From: Acetobacter oeni
GTDB lineage: Bacteria; Pseudomonadota; Alphaproteobacteria; Acetobacterales; Acetobacteraceae
NCBI RefSeq assembly: GCF_011516825.1
Contig: NZ_WOTA01000024.1
Span: 1 to 55,979, forward strand
Reading direction: 5' to 3'
Length of the DNA: 55,979 nt
The notes beneath the pieces were generated by a model. That model was not told where the DNA came from and did no database searches. It saw only the letters and a program-made list of their open reading frames with translations. This document shows, piece after piece, positions 34,725 through 42,837 of the stretch; position 1 is the first letter of the stretch; the number at the start of each line of letters is the position of its first letter. The translations under genes and the position numbers were made by a program.

Positions 34725-36037
34725 GCGGTCTGATCCTTGTGTTGTGGGGCGTATCCGAGGACTTCCGCCGCGCGGTCGCGGTCGAGCCGGCCTTCCCACG
34801 CAGCAACGACGACGGGGGCGACGCAGTTTCCCGCGAGGTTGCCGACGGAGCGGGCGATGCCGACGAACCAGTCCACGGCGAGCAGGAGGACGAGGCTGGC
34901 GACCGGAATCGAGGGGATGGCGGCCAGGGTGGCGGCGAGCACGACGATGGCGATGCCGGGCACGCCGTGGGCGCCTTTGGAGGTGATAAGGGCGGTGGCC
35001 AGCATGGTCAGCATCTGTGTCCAGGTCAGGTGGGTTCCGGTGACCTGAGCCAGGAAGACGACGGCGAATCCGAGATAGATCGAAAGGGCGTCGAGATTGA
35101 AGGAGTATCCCGCAGGGACGACGAGGCCGACGATGTCTCGCGGGACGCCGAGGGTTTCGAGTTTGGTCATGATGGCGGGCAGGACGGCGTCCGAGCTGGT
35201 GGTGGCGGAGACGATGAGAATGTCTTCGCGGAAGTAGCGCAGGAATTTCAGGGGTCTGATGCCGCAGGCGATGAGGCAGCTTCCGAGGATGACGAAGATG
35301 AAAACGGCGACCGCCGCGAAATAGAGCAGGGTGAACGCGCCGAGGCGGATGATGGCGTCGAGGCCGTATCGGGCGGTGGTGGTGGCGACGGCGCCGAACA
35401 CGCCCAGGGGGGCGATGGCGATGATGTAGTTCATCATCTGTGAAAACAGGGTGGACAGGCTTTCGATGAGGCGTGTGACCGGGGCGCCGGCCGGGCCGAT
35501 CCGGTTGAGACAGCATCCGAACAGGATGGCGAAGAAGAGGATTTGCAGCACGTTGCCTTCCGCGAAGGCGGAGGCGGGTGAATGTGGGATCAGGGCGAGC
35601 AGGAAGCCGGTGGCGCCCTGGCTGTGGAGGAGGTGGGCGTTGCCGGCATAGGAGGCGACGGCCTGGGAGTCGGCGGCTGTTGCGGTGAAGGTCATGCCGG
35701 CGCCGGGGCGGATGAGCAGGGCGGCTCCGACGGCGAGGAGCAGGACCAGCGTGGTCATGGTCTCGAACCAGATCAGGGCGCGGACGCCGAGGCGGCCGAC
35801 TGTTCTGAGGGAGCCGGCGCCGGTGATGCCGGTGACGATGATGCAGAACAGCAGCGGTCCGACGGCCATGATGATGAGGTGCAGGAAGAGATCCGTGGCC
35901 CATCGGGTTTCGGCGGCGAGGGTGGGGTCGGCGAGGCCGAGGATCAGGCCGAGGACCGTGGCGATGCAGACCTGCCGGAAGATGCCGAAGCGGGGGCGCC
36001 CGGGGGCGGATGTTGCGGGCGCCGGCGTGGAGGTCAT
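34721..36037 (-). CDS. dicarboxylate/amino acid:cation symporter (DAACS), divergent branch
   Basis: The 438-residue inner-membrane DAACS transporter (DctA/GltP fold) has eight helices and two re-entrant hairpins. The first hairpin reads SATTSSDAVLP where DctA/GltP has SSSESALP, and helix 7 reads YSFNLDALSIYLG in place of NLDGTxIY. These departures from both ligand motifs put it off the main DctA branch, so its substrate is likely a different small carboxylate. The start is ATG at 36037 (MTSTPAPATSAPGRPRFG); the frame stays open upstream to 36154 without coding character. It is coupled to the Ldh-family gene by an ATGA overlap. A second, standard DAACS gene lies at 52651. Confidence 0.87.
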   Translation of the reverse strand: MTSTPAPATSAPGRPRFGIFRQVCIATVLGLILGLADPTLAAETRWATDLFLHLIIMAVGPLLFCIIVTGITGAGSLRTVGRLGVRALIWFETMTTLVLLLAVGAALLIRPGAGMTFTATAADSQAVASYAGNAHLLHSQGATGFLLALIPHSPASAFAEGNVLQILFFAILFGCCLNRIGPAGAPVTRLIESLSTLFSQMMNYIIAIAPLGVFGAVATTTARYGLDAIIRLGAFTLLYFAAVAVFIFVILGSCLIACGIRPLKFLRYFREDILIVSATTSSDAVLPAIMTKLETLGVPRDIVGLVVPAGYSFNLDALSIYLGFAVVFLAQVTGTHLTWTQMLTMLATALITSKGAHGVPGIAIVVLAATLAAIPSIPVASLVLLLAVDWFVGIARSVGNLAGNCVAPVVVAAWEGRLDRDRAAEVLGYAPQHKDQTA

Positions 36038-36446
36038 GCGGGGCTTATCCTGTTGGCGGGTCGGACGGGTGTGCGCACCGGCGAGGCGGGGCGTTATGAT
36101 GCGGAGCGTGGCCTGGGTTTCGTGGGGGGAACAGGGCGGGGCGTGCCAGTGCAACCGCCGGGTTTGAGGCGCGGGTAAACTACGTTTTTTGTGATCTGTA
36201 CCGTGCTCCGGCGAACTGGCGGGTCAGGCGCGGCTGTTACCGGAAAGGGCTGTGCTTTCCGTGGTGTCGGGATCGGGATTGTCGCTTGCCCGGGCCGGGT
36301 TGCGGTCTCTGTCGGTTATCGGATTGGTGGCGGATTGCCGCGATGAGTTTCTGGCGGGAGAGCCGTGCGGGCTGACGGACGTTTTGCCGGGCCTGCCGGG
36401 CGAGGGCACATGGGGATGTTGTGCCAGGCAGCCCGTTCCGGGTGTT
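36038..36446. other. intergenic region without a recognisable gene
   Basis: Holds the leader of the symporter gene (36038-36170) and about 280 bp of GC-rich sequence. Two small open frames on opposite strands (about 60 codons each, 36224-36452) overlap each other, have no recognisable motif or ribosome site, and are not called. Confidence 0.5.
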
Positions 36447-37085
36447 TCATGAGGCGGAGAGCTGGCCGCTTTTTGCTTCCGCGAGGGCTTTTTCGGTCAG
36501 TTGTTTTTCGTTCTTTTTCAGAAACAGGCCGGTGCCGACCATGCAGGCGGCGGCGGCGATGCCGATGGCGATTCCGGCGGGGCCGGAGACCTGTGAGATT
36601 TTGCGACCGAGCATGTAGACGCCGAAGGCGTAGCCGCCGGCCCAGCAGGAGCCGCCCAGGGCGTTGAACAGCATGAAGCGGGGCCAGTGCATCCGGCACG
36701 CGCCGGCGAGCAGGGCCACGAAGACACGCATGACGGAAACGAAGCGGCCGAAGAAGACGATGGCGCTGCCGTGGTGGTGGAAGAGATACTGGCCGAGGAT
36801 CAGGCGGTTGGGTGTCAGGCCTATTTTTGCGCCGTGTTTCTCCAGCAGGGGCAGGCCGACCTTGCGTCCGATCAGGTAGCCGAAATTATCGCCGATCACG
36901 GCGCCGGCGATGGCCGCCACGGCGACCCACTGGATTTCCAGGTGATGCGTTTTCAGCGTGTAGAGGGACGCCGTGATGATGCACGCTTCGGCGGGGACAG
37001 GGAGACCCATGCTTTCGGCCATGACGATCAGGGTGATGACGCCGTAGCCGTAATGCTGGAGGAGGTTATCCAGGTGGTGAAGCAG
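36447..37085 (-). CDS. DedA-family membrane protein, probable CTG start
   Basis: This 212-residue DedA/SNARE-associated (VTT-domain) inner-membrane protein belongs to the family tied to lipid carrier recycling and envelope homeostasis. Evidence: MAESMGLPVPAEA, GAVIGDNFGYLIGRKVG, FFGRFVSVMRVFVALLAGACRM, FNALGGSCWAGGYAFGVYMLG. The first ATG (37022) would remove the usual N-terminus. In the same frame, a CTG at 37085 encodes LLHHLDNLLQHYGYGVITLIV, the normal DedA start, with AAGGA nine bases upstream and an in-frame TGA two codons before; no ATG, GTG or TTG is available. Translation from CTG is therefore proposed. It is a single gene with the IS remnant behind it. Confidence 0.82.
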   Translation of the reverse strand: MLHHLDNLLQHYGYGVITLIVMAESMGLPVPAEACIITASLYTLKTHHLEIQWVAVAAIAGAVIGDNFGYLIGRKVGLPLLEKHGAKIGLTPNRLILGQYLFHHHGSAIVFFGRFVSVMRVFVALLAGACRMHWPRFMLFNALGGSCWAGGYAFGVYMLGRKISQVSGPAGIAIGIAAAACMVGTGLFLKKNEKQLTEKALAEAKSGQLSAS

Positions 37086-37323
37086 GGGTCACGGTCCTTT
37101 TGATGGCGTGGCCGGGACACGCGGGTTTTCCGGCCGGGTAGCACCATGCAAAAAAGGCTGTCGGGCGGGAAGGGCGTGCGGGGGCATGGCTGTTCTTCGG
37201 AAACCCGCGGGGAGGGTGAAGATACGTGTTTTTTTTAAACACAGGTGCTGAGCGGAGGATATTGCTTTCAGGGATTTTGCCCTGAGGCTCGAAAGGCCGG
37301 GAGGGCTTTTTCAGGGCGTGTCG

Positions 37324-38213
37324 TCATTTGATTCCGATGAGAGCGGAGACAAATTGCACGACACTGAGGAAGGTTGATTTCAGCTTATCGTAGCGTGTTG
37401 CGATGCCTCTGAACGGCTTCAGTCTGGCGAAGAAGCGTTCGGTGATGTTCTGTTTTTATACAGAGAGAAGCTGATCTTCCGTGAAGTGCGACGGTTTTTT
37501 TGATGGAATGACCGGAGTAATCTGCCATTTTCCGGGCGCATTAATGAGCGGATCAGTGTCATATGACTTGCGGGAGATAAAAGCAGCGGGATCGATTTCA
37601 TCAGGCAATGCCACAGCCTCTGTGGTAGCGGCCCTTTGTCCGGGTGTCAGGGAAAGGGACACAGCCTTTCCTGCGGCATCGACACAGGCGTGGATTTTCG
37701 TGGTCAGTCCACTACGGGATTGGTCAATGGTCTGATCCGCGCCTCTTTACGAGCACCGTGCTATGCCGGTGCGCGCGGACGATTTGTCGATCATTATGTA
37801 TTCATTGTCGCGATCGGCAGCCAGATGCCGGAAAATCCGTTCGATCACACCGGTTTCGCACCAGTGGCGCAGTCGTCTGTGAACATTCTTCCAGTCCCCG
37901 AACCGGCCGCAATACGCAGCACGGTCTGCAGATCATGGACGAGAGCCTCGAAACACCCCGCTTCCATCCAGCGCCGGGGCTGCTGATAAACCGCAGACCA
38001 TGACGGCAGGTCGTTCGGCATCGCACACCACGCAATATCATAACGGATCACATACCGAAGGCCGTTAAACAGTTTCCGCAGATCATGATGACGTTGTCCG
38101 GCATCCTCTTTCATCAGAAGAAGGCAGGGAATAATCAGAGACCATTTTTCGTCACTGATATCAGACGGATAGGGTTTTCTTGCAGTAATCATCATCTTTA
38201 CTGCACAAATCAT
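37324..38213 (-). pseudogene. dead chimeric IS5-type transposase
   Basis: Three parts. The N-terminus (38213 down to ~37925: MITARKPYPSDISDEKW, RKLFNGLRYVIR, CFEALVHDLQTVLR) is of one IS5 transposase clade. From ~37910 the text continues in another frame as FGDWKNVHRRLRHWCETG, typical of a different IS5 clade. The third frame continues KAVSLSLTPGQRA, TPVIPSKK and ITERFFARLKPFRGIATRYDK, ending at TGA (37324). A TAA at 37456 stands where Tyr is expected. At least one frameshift and one nonsense codon make it inactive. It lies between DedA and flgH. Confidence 0.75.
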
Positions 38214-38320
38214 GCCGGAAAGTACATAATACTCTTTAGGATTCCTCCTGTGTCATTCACAATGGCTGGGCCTGGCTGAAATTCCGCAGTCAGTTTTCTT
38301 TACGATGAGAGGTCCGGTCT

Positions 38321-39043
38321 TCAGAACGGAGCAACGGCATTCAGGAGTTGCTGACCATAACGTGGAGTCTGAAGAATGCTGAGTTGTCCTCGTCCGCCAT
38401 AGGAAATTCTGGCTTCGGCAAGGCGATCGTGCGTTACGGTGTTATCCGCCGTGATGTCCTGCGGACGCGCGACGCCCGTTACCAGAAGTTCACGCAGTTC
38501 GCTGTTAATCCGGACTTCCTGTCTTGCAACGACGACAAAATTACCATTTGGCAGGACCTGTGTGATTGTTCCCGCAAGGCGGATGGTTACGGTTTCACTC
38601 CGGCCTATCCGGCCTGTGGCTGTATTGCCGCTACTGCTGGACGTTGATAATGCGCTTGAACTGGTCAGGTGTGAAATAGCTTTGCTCTGGAAACCAAAAA
38701 GGCTGGGCATTCCCATTGCTTCAGTACCGGAACCGGTTGCGCTTGTATTATCAACGATTGTTGCATTGTCAGTGATATCGACAATGACGGTTATAAGGTC
38801 TCCGACCTGAGAGGCTCTCTGATCTTTAAAGAATGCTCTGCTTCCGGGGCGCCACAGGCTGGCGGCTTCAGATGGTGGTGGTTGAAGGGGCGGCATCGGC
38901 ATCGTCACCGGACGATAGCTGGTGTCGCGCGTTGGATCCTGTGTGCGGGTGAGGCTCGGCGGACTGCCGATCTCGGTCAGGCTACCGAAGCCATTGCATC
39001 CGGATAAAAAAAGTGTGCTGAAAACAATAAAATATTTCTTCAT
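38321..39043 (-). CDS. flgH: flagellar L-ring protein FlgH
   Basis: The 240-residue outer-membrane lipoprotein forms the flagellar L-ring. The lipobox LFLSGC follows an N-terminal MKKYFIVFSTLFLSG. Family segments include SLWRPGSRAFFKDQRASQVGDLITV, DNATIVDNTS, ETVTIRLAGTITQVLPNGNFVV and the C-terminal ARISYGGRGQLSILQTPRYGQQL. It is the last gene of flgF-flgG-flgA-flgH, 29 bp after flgA. The order stops here at the IS remnant; P-ring gene flgI, often nearby, is not in the window. Confidence 0.93.
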   Translation of the reverse strand: MKKYFIVFSTLFLSGCNGFGSLTEIGSPPSLTRTQDPTRDTSYRPVTMPMPPLQPPPSEAASLWRPGSRAFFKDQRASQVGDLITVIVDITDNATIVDNTSATGSGTEAMGMPSLFGFQSKAISHLTSSSALSTSSSSGNTATGRIGRSETVTIRLAGTITQVLPNGNFVVVARQEVRINSELRELLVTGVARPQDITADNTVTHDRLAEARISYGGRGQLSILQTPRYGQQLLNAVAPF

Positions 39044-39072
39044 TAACTTCTATGACGTCCGAAAGTATAAAT

Positions 39073-40071
39073 TCAGATGTTTTGCTGAGATCTGACGCCT
39101 GCCCCGCGCAGGACCCGCTGATCTGCCGGAAGCGGCGTGCTGCCGGGGAGAACTTCCACGTGTGAGCGGTCGACAACCTGACCGATGACGATCATGCGTG
39201 ATGTAGGATTGAGAACATGGATACGCTCTCCCAGTGCTCCTGAATCGACGGCGATGCCGGAGGCTGTCAGGTGAAGTCCTGTTGATGAGACATCGAGAAT
39301 GACTGGCGCGCCTTTTTCGACAAGATCAATGTGAATAATCTGATCGGATGTCAGCGGTGTGCCGGCGGCGATATCGTGACGTGCGGTCTGTCCGACGACG
39401 GCGTTGGGATCACCGATCACCTTTACGGGCAATGTGCGGGAATCTCCGCTGAGCACATCGATATCGTCACGGCTGATCGTCTGACCGGCGGCCAGTTCAT
39501 GGATTGTTGTTACGGCATTGATGCGGGCACTGACTGTCCCGTCCGCACGAAAGGACCGGGAGGTGCCGCTATCGGCCGGAATCGTGAAATATGCCGAAAA
39601 TCGCCCATGGGATGTGTCATAGACCACATTTGCCAGTTGCGGGATTATCGATGGTTCGTCCGCTACTGTCGGACCCGAAAAATCGGGAATATCAATGGCG
39701 GCGTTGTCGGGAACACCACGTTTTTTCAGTTCAGTGGTAATGAGGGGTGTGATGTCATCACGTGAAATCGTTCGTGCAGCTCTGGTCAGTGTTGTTCGGG
39801 ATGTTACCGATGCGTCCGGCCAGTCAACACCGAACTGAGTGGCGATTGCCTCAAGCTGCGCACCGTCGATGATCTGGCTTTGTCCGGCCTCCGGAGCCGC
39901 GCCTATATCGCAGTCCTGGCCGGGATCAAGGCTGGCAAAAAGATCGGAAAGGCGCACCTGAGCCCGATGCAGGACAGTTGCCCGGCGTAGCGTGGCCGCG
40001 TCCGAAACCGTTGCCGTAAGGCAAAGGCCGATGGCGATAGCCGGAAGGAGACGGTGCGCCTGGCGGATCAT
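39073..40071 (-). CDS. flgA: flagellar P-ring assembly chaperone FlgA
   Basis: The 332-residue periplasmic protein helps assemble the FlgI P-ring. A signal peptide (LLPAIAIGLCLTATVSDA) is followed by a poorly conserved N-terminal half and the SAF-type domain (from ~residue 195: TTIHELAAGQTISRDDIDV, VVGQTARHDIAAGTPLTSDQI, FVSD-like GAPVILDVSSTGLHLTASG, RIHVLNPTSRMIVIGQVVD). Its ATG overlaps the flgG stop by four bases (40071/40068), so they are translationally coupled. It is longer than enterobacterial FlgA (~220), as in other Alphaproteobacteria. Confidence 0.9.
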   Translation of the reverse strand: MIRQAHRLLPAIAIGLCLTATVSDAATLRRATVLHRAQVRLSDLFASLDPGQDCDIGAAPEAGQSQIIDGAQLEAIATQFGVDWPDASVTSRTTLTRAARTISRDDITPLITTELKKRGVPDNAAIDIPDFSGPTVADEPSIIPQLANVVYDTSHGRFSAYFTIPADSGTSRSFRADGTVSARINAVTTIHELAAGQTISRDDIDVLSGDSRTLPVKVIGDPNAVVGQTARHDIAAGTPLTSDQIIHIDLVEKGAPVILDVSSTGLHLTASGIAVDSGALGERIHVLNPTSRMIVIGQVVDRSHVEVLPGSTPLPADQRVLRGAGVRSQQNI

Positions 40072-40856
40072 TTCAAGGCGGTCAGAGTCTGCAACATCTC
40101 ATCGGATGCGGTAATCACCTTACTGTTCATCTCGTAGGCCCGCTGGGCCGTGATGAGATTGGTGATTTCGGTCACGACGTTGACGTTGGATTCTTCCACA
40201 TAGCCCTGACGAACGCTGCCGAAGCCGACGCTCTGGCCTGTGCCGGTGATCGCATTGCCGGAGGACTGAGTTTCGGTAAACAGGTTCTGCCCCATTGCAG
40301 CGAGACCATTTTCATTCTGAAATGTTGCCATTTGCAACTGCCCGACGACAGTGGAGGTTGTCTGGCCGGAGATGGTGACCTGTACCTGACCCGTCTGATC
40401 GATCGTGACGGTTTCTGCATTGTTCGGAACGGTAATGCCGGGGCTCACCGGATATCCGTCAGCCGTGACGATCTGTCCTGTATCCGACAGGGAGAATGTG
40501 CCATCGCGGGTATAGGCGTATTCGCCGGAAGGCAGCGTCACCTGAAAATAGCCCGCGCCTTCAATGGCAAGATCAAGACTGTTGCTTGTCTGCTCCAGTG
40601 TACCCTGCTCATTGATGCGGTAGATGCCGGCTGTTCGCACACCCAGGCCGACCTGAGCGCCGGCGGGAACAAGTGTGCCGCTATCGGAACTCATGGTGCC
40701 GACGCGGCGCATATCCTGATACATCAGGTCCTGAAATTCGGGAACGCGGCGTTTGAAGCCTGTTGTGGTCATATTTGCAATATTATTCGAAATAACCTCA
40801 ACATTCGTCTGCTGGGCCTGCATGCCGGTGCCGGCGATATCGAGAGAACGCATCAT
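40068..40856 (-). CDS. flgG: flagellar distal rod protein FlgG
   Basis: The 262-residue rod protein begins MMRSLDIAGTGMQAQQTNVEVISNNIANMTTTGFK (N-terminal flagellar rod motif, ANNxANxxTxGFK type). The middle has GAGYFQVTLPSGEYAYTRDGTF. The C-terminus QGYVEESNVNVVTEITNLITAQRAYEMNSKVI is the FlgG-specific tail. Size and both terminal motifs are standard. It is 26 bp downstream of flgF. Confidence 0.96.
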   Translation of the reverse strand: MMRSLDIAGTGMQAQQTNVEVISNNIANMTTTGFKRRVPEFQDLMYQDMRRVGTMSSDSGTLVPAGAQVGLGVRTAGIYRINEQGTLEQTSNSLDLAIEGAGYFQVTLPSGEYAYTRDGTFSLSDTGQIVTADGYPVSPGITVPNNAETVTIDQTGQVQVTISGQTTSTVVGQLQMATFQNENGLAAMGQNLFTETQSSGNAITGTGQSVGFGSVRQGYVEESNVNVVTEITNLITAQRAYEMNSKVITASDEMLQTLTALK

Positions 40857-40882
40857 ATGAGTGAATTTCCGTCTGTATCAGT

Positions 40883-41623
40883 TCAGGACTGGGTCTGTAT
40901 GATCTTGTCGATAGCGTTTTTCTCACGTGTTTCCTCGCTCTCGACAAGATTGGAGGTAATTTCGAAGTCTCGCTGTAACTGCACGAGCTGCGTTGTCTCC
41001 GTCATGGAGTTGACATTGCTGCCTTCGAGCATGCCCTGACGCAGTTCTTTATTATTCAGCTGCCGGGTCTGCGTGGTTGCGCGAAAGATCTGATTGCCTT
41101 CTCCGACCAGAGTATAGGCGTTATCGACAGTCACGAGCCCGACTTCCGCGGCCACACCGCTTTCCGTAGAGAGTGTACCGTCGGCGGCGAGGCTGATTGT
41201 GCGGTCCTGTGGCCGGAGCTGCACCGGCTGCCCTGTCCGGTCGAGAAGGACATTGCCCGCGCCGTCCGTGATACGTCCGTCCGCAAGGCGCTGGAAGCGG
41301 CCGTTCCGGGTCAGGCGTACGCCCTGAGCGGTCATCACGGAGAAAAAGCCTTCGCCGGTGATGGCGATGTCGAGCGGATTGCCGGTCTGCTGTAGGGTCC
41401 CCTGGCCGAAATCGCGGTAGGTTGACCGGTCCTGGGTATAGGCTTCGGTCGCTGTGCCGTCTGCGGCGTGACCGTCTTTCTGTTTGACGAGATAGTCGGA
41501 AAACAGAACATGACTGGCCTTGTAGCCGGCCGTATCCGCGTTAGAGAGGTTATTGGCCAGAACGCTCATGGCGCGCATCTGGGTATCCATGCGTGACAGC
41601 GCGATATAGGTCGTATTGTCCAT
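40883..41623 (-). CDS. flgF: flagellar proximal rod protein FlgF
   Basis: This 246-residue rod protein starts MDNTTYIALSRMDTQMRAMSVLANNLSNADTAGYK, has GEGFFSVMTAQGVRLTRNGRF in the middle, and a C-terminus ending LVQLQRDFEITSNLVESEE that matches FlgF rather than FlgG. It is the first gene of the flgFGAH cluster. Its start region faces the glycosyltransferase gene, with about 100 bp between the preferred starts. Confidence 0.92.
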   Translation of the reverse strand: MDNTTYIALSRMDTQMRAMSVLANNLSNADTAGYKASHVLFSDYLVKQKDGHAADGTATEAYTQDRSTYRDFGQGTLQQTGNPLDIAITGEGFFSVMTAQGVRLTRNGRFQRLADGRITDGAGNVLLDRTGQPVQLRPQDRTISLAADGTLSTESGVAAEVGLVTVDNAYTLVGEGNQIFRATTQTRQLNNKELRQGMLEGSNVNSMTETTQLVQLQRDFEITSNLVESEETREKNAIDKIIQTQS

Positions 41624-41726
41624 TCGGCGAGCGCTCCCTTCCGGGAAGCAAACTGCCGTTCAAAGATTGATAAAGGGTTGCTTTAGTTCCGTTCGGGGCA
41701 AAGAACTCAGGAAAGGTTTGGGTTCG

Positions 41727-42770
41727 TTGCGTATTCTCCACTGCATTCTGACCCACGAATTTGCCGGGACGGAGCGGCATCTCAGTGAACTGGCGCAGAT
41801 GCAGGCGGAGTCTCACGAGGTTGCCGTGCTTGTTGCCCGTCATACCCGCGACTCGCTGACCGGAGGGGATCTGGTGCCCCATCTTGCTTCGTCGGTGCGG
41901 GTGTGTCGCGTGGGGCGGGCCGGTTATCTGCCGGCCCTGGCCGCGCTGGAGTGGCGCTGGCGACCGGATGTCATTCACACGCATGTCGGGGCGGCGAGTT
42001 TTCGGGCGGGACTTCTGAACCGGTTGCGCCGGATGCTGCCGGGCGGTGGCGGGCCGCCTGTGGTGGCGACGCTGCATCGGGGTTTTTCACAGCGGGCGTA
42101 TGGGGGGCATGACGGACTGATCTGTATTGCGAACTGGCAGCGCTCGGGGATTCCGGCGGGGTTTCACGGGCCGGTCGAGGTGATTGCCAACTGGACCGGG
42201 GCGGGGAGGCCGGCGGAAGGCGCCGGGGCGCGTTTGCGGGCGGAACTGGGACTCGGGGCCGGGACGTTTCTGATCGGGGCGGCGGGGCGGATGATTCCCG
42301 AAAAGGGCTTCGATGTGTTGCTGGAGGCATTTGCGCGGGCTGGTCTGCCGGATACGGCGCTGGTGCTGTTCGGAGACGGGCCGGAGCGTGCGGCGTTGCA
42401 GGCGCGGGCCGGGGCGCGGGTGTTCTTTCCGGGATTCCGGACGTCTCTGCCACTGGATCTGGCGGGGCTGGATGCGTTTGTTCTGCCGTCGCGCCGGGAG
42501 CCGTTCGGGCTGGTGCTGCTGGAGGCGATGGCGGCGGGGCTGCCGGTGCTGGCGACAGAGGCCGGGGGCGTGCCGGATATTCTCGGGGCGTACCCGGACT
42601 GCATGGTGCCGCCGGATGATGTGGACGCGATGGCGGCGGGGCTGCGGCGGTTGCGGGGGGCTTCGCTGCGGGAGTGGGATCTGTCGGCGTTCGATCCGGC
42701 GGGGCGGGCAGCGCGGATCGAAGCATTTTACCGGCGGTGCATGGTGTGGAAGGAGGCCGGGAACAGGTGA
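41727..42770 (+). CDS. GT4-type glycosyltransferase
   Basis: The 347-residue cytoplasmic GT-B enzyme shows RILHCILTHEFAGTERHLSELA at its N-terminus, DVIHTHVG, GLICIANW, AAGRMIPEKGFDVLLEAFARA, LFGDGPERAALQ, FFPGFR and the EX7E signature within PSRREPFGLVLLEAMAAGLPVLATEAGGVPDI. Such enzymes move a sugar from an NDP-sugar to a lipid-linked or secreted acceptor; the acceptor is unknown. The frame is open to 41616, but that would overlap flgF. A TTG at 41727 (after AGGAAAGG at 41709-41716) gives MRILHCILTH, as expected; TTG at 41718 is too close to the ribosome site. A role in flagellin or surface glycosylation is suggested by position only. Confidence 0.85.
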   Translation: MRILHCILTHEFAGTERHLSELAQMQAESHEVAVLVARHTRDSLTGGDLVPHLASSVRVCRVGRAGYLPALAALEWRWRPDVIHTHVGAASFRAGLLNRLRRMLPGGGGPPVVATLHRGFSQRAYGGHDGLICIANWQRSGIPAGFHGPVEVIANWTGAGRPAEGAGARLRAELGLGAGTFLIGAAGRMIPEKGFDVLLEAFARAGLPDTALVLFGDGPERAALQARAGARVFFPGFRTSLPLDLAGLDAFVLPSRREPFGLVLLEAMAAGLPVLATEAGGVPDILGAYPDCMVPPDDVDAMAAGLRRLRGASLREWDLSAFDPAGRAARIEAFYRRCMVWKEAGNR

Positions 42771-42837
42771 TAATCCGGACGGATGGTATTTTCGCGCGGC
42801 GCCTGCGCGTCTTTCATGAGGAAAATGCCCGAAAACA

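Noticed and set aside
34725..35903. Upstream extension of the Ldh-family frame to 735 residues
   Set aside because: The extra part is Arg/Pro/His-rich text overlapping the symporter gene in another frame; the real start at 34724 has the ATGA overlap.
36224..36452. Two overlapping ~60-codon frames between the symporter and DedA genes
   Set aside because: Opposite strands, no ribosome site, no motif; neither is preferred.
41616..41726. N-terminal extension of the glycosyltransferase from TTG at 41616
   Set aside because: It would overlap flgF's start and adds 37 residues absent from the family; TTG at 41727 has a better-placed ribosome site.
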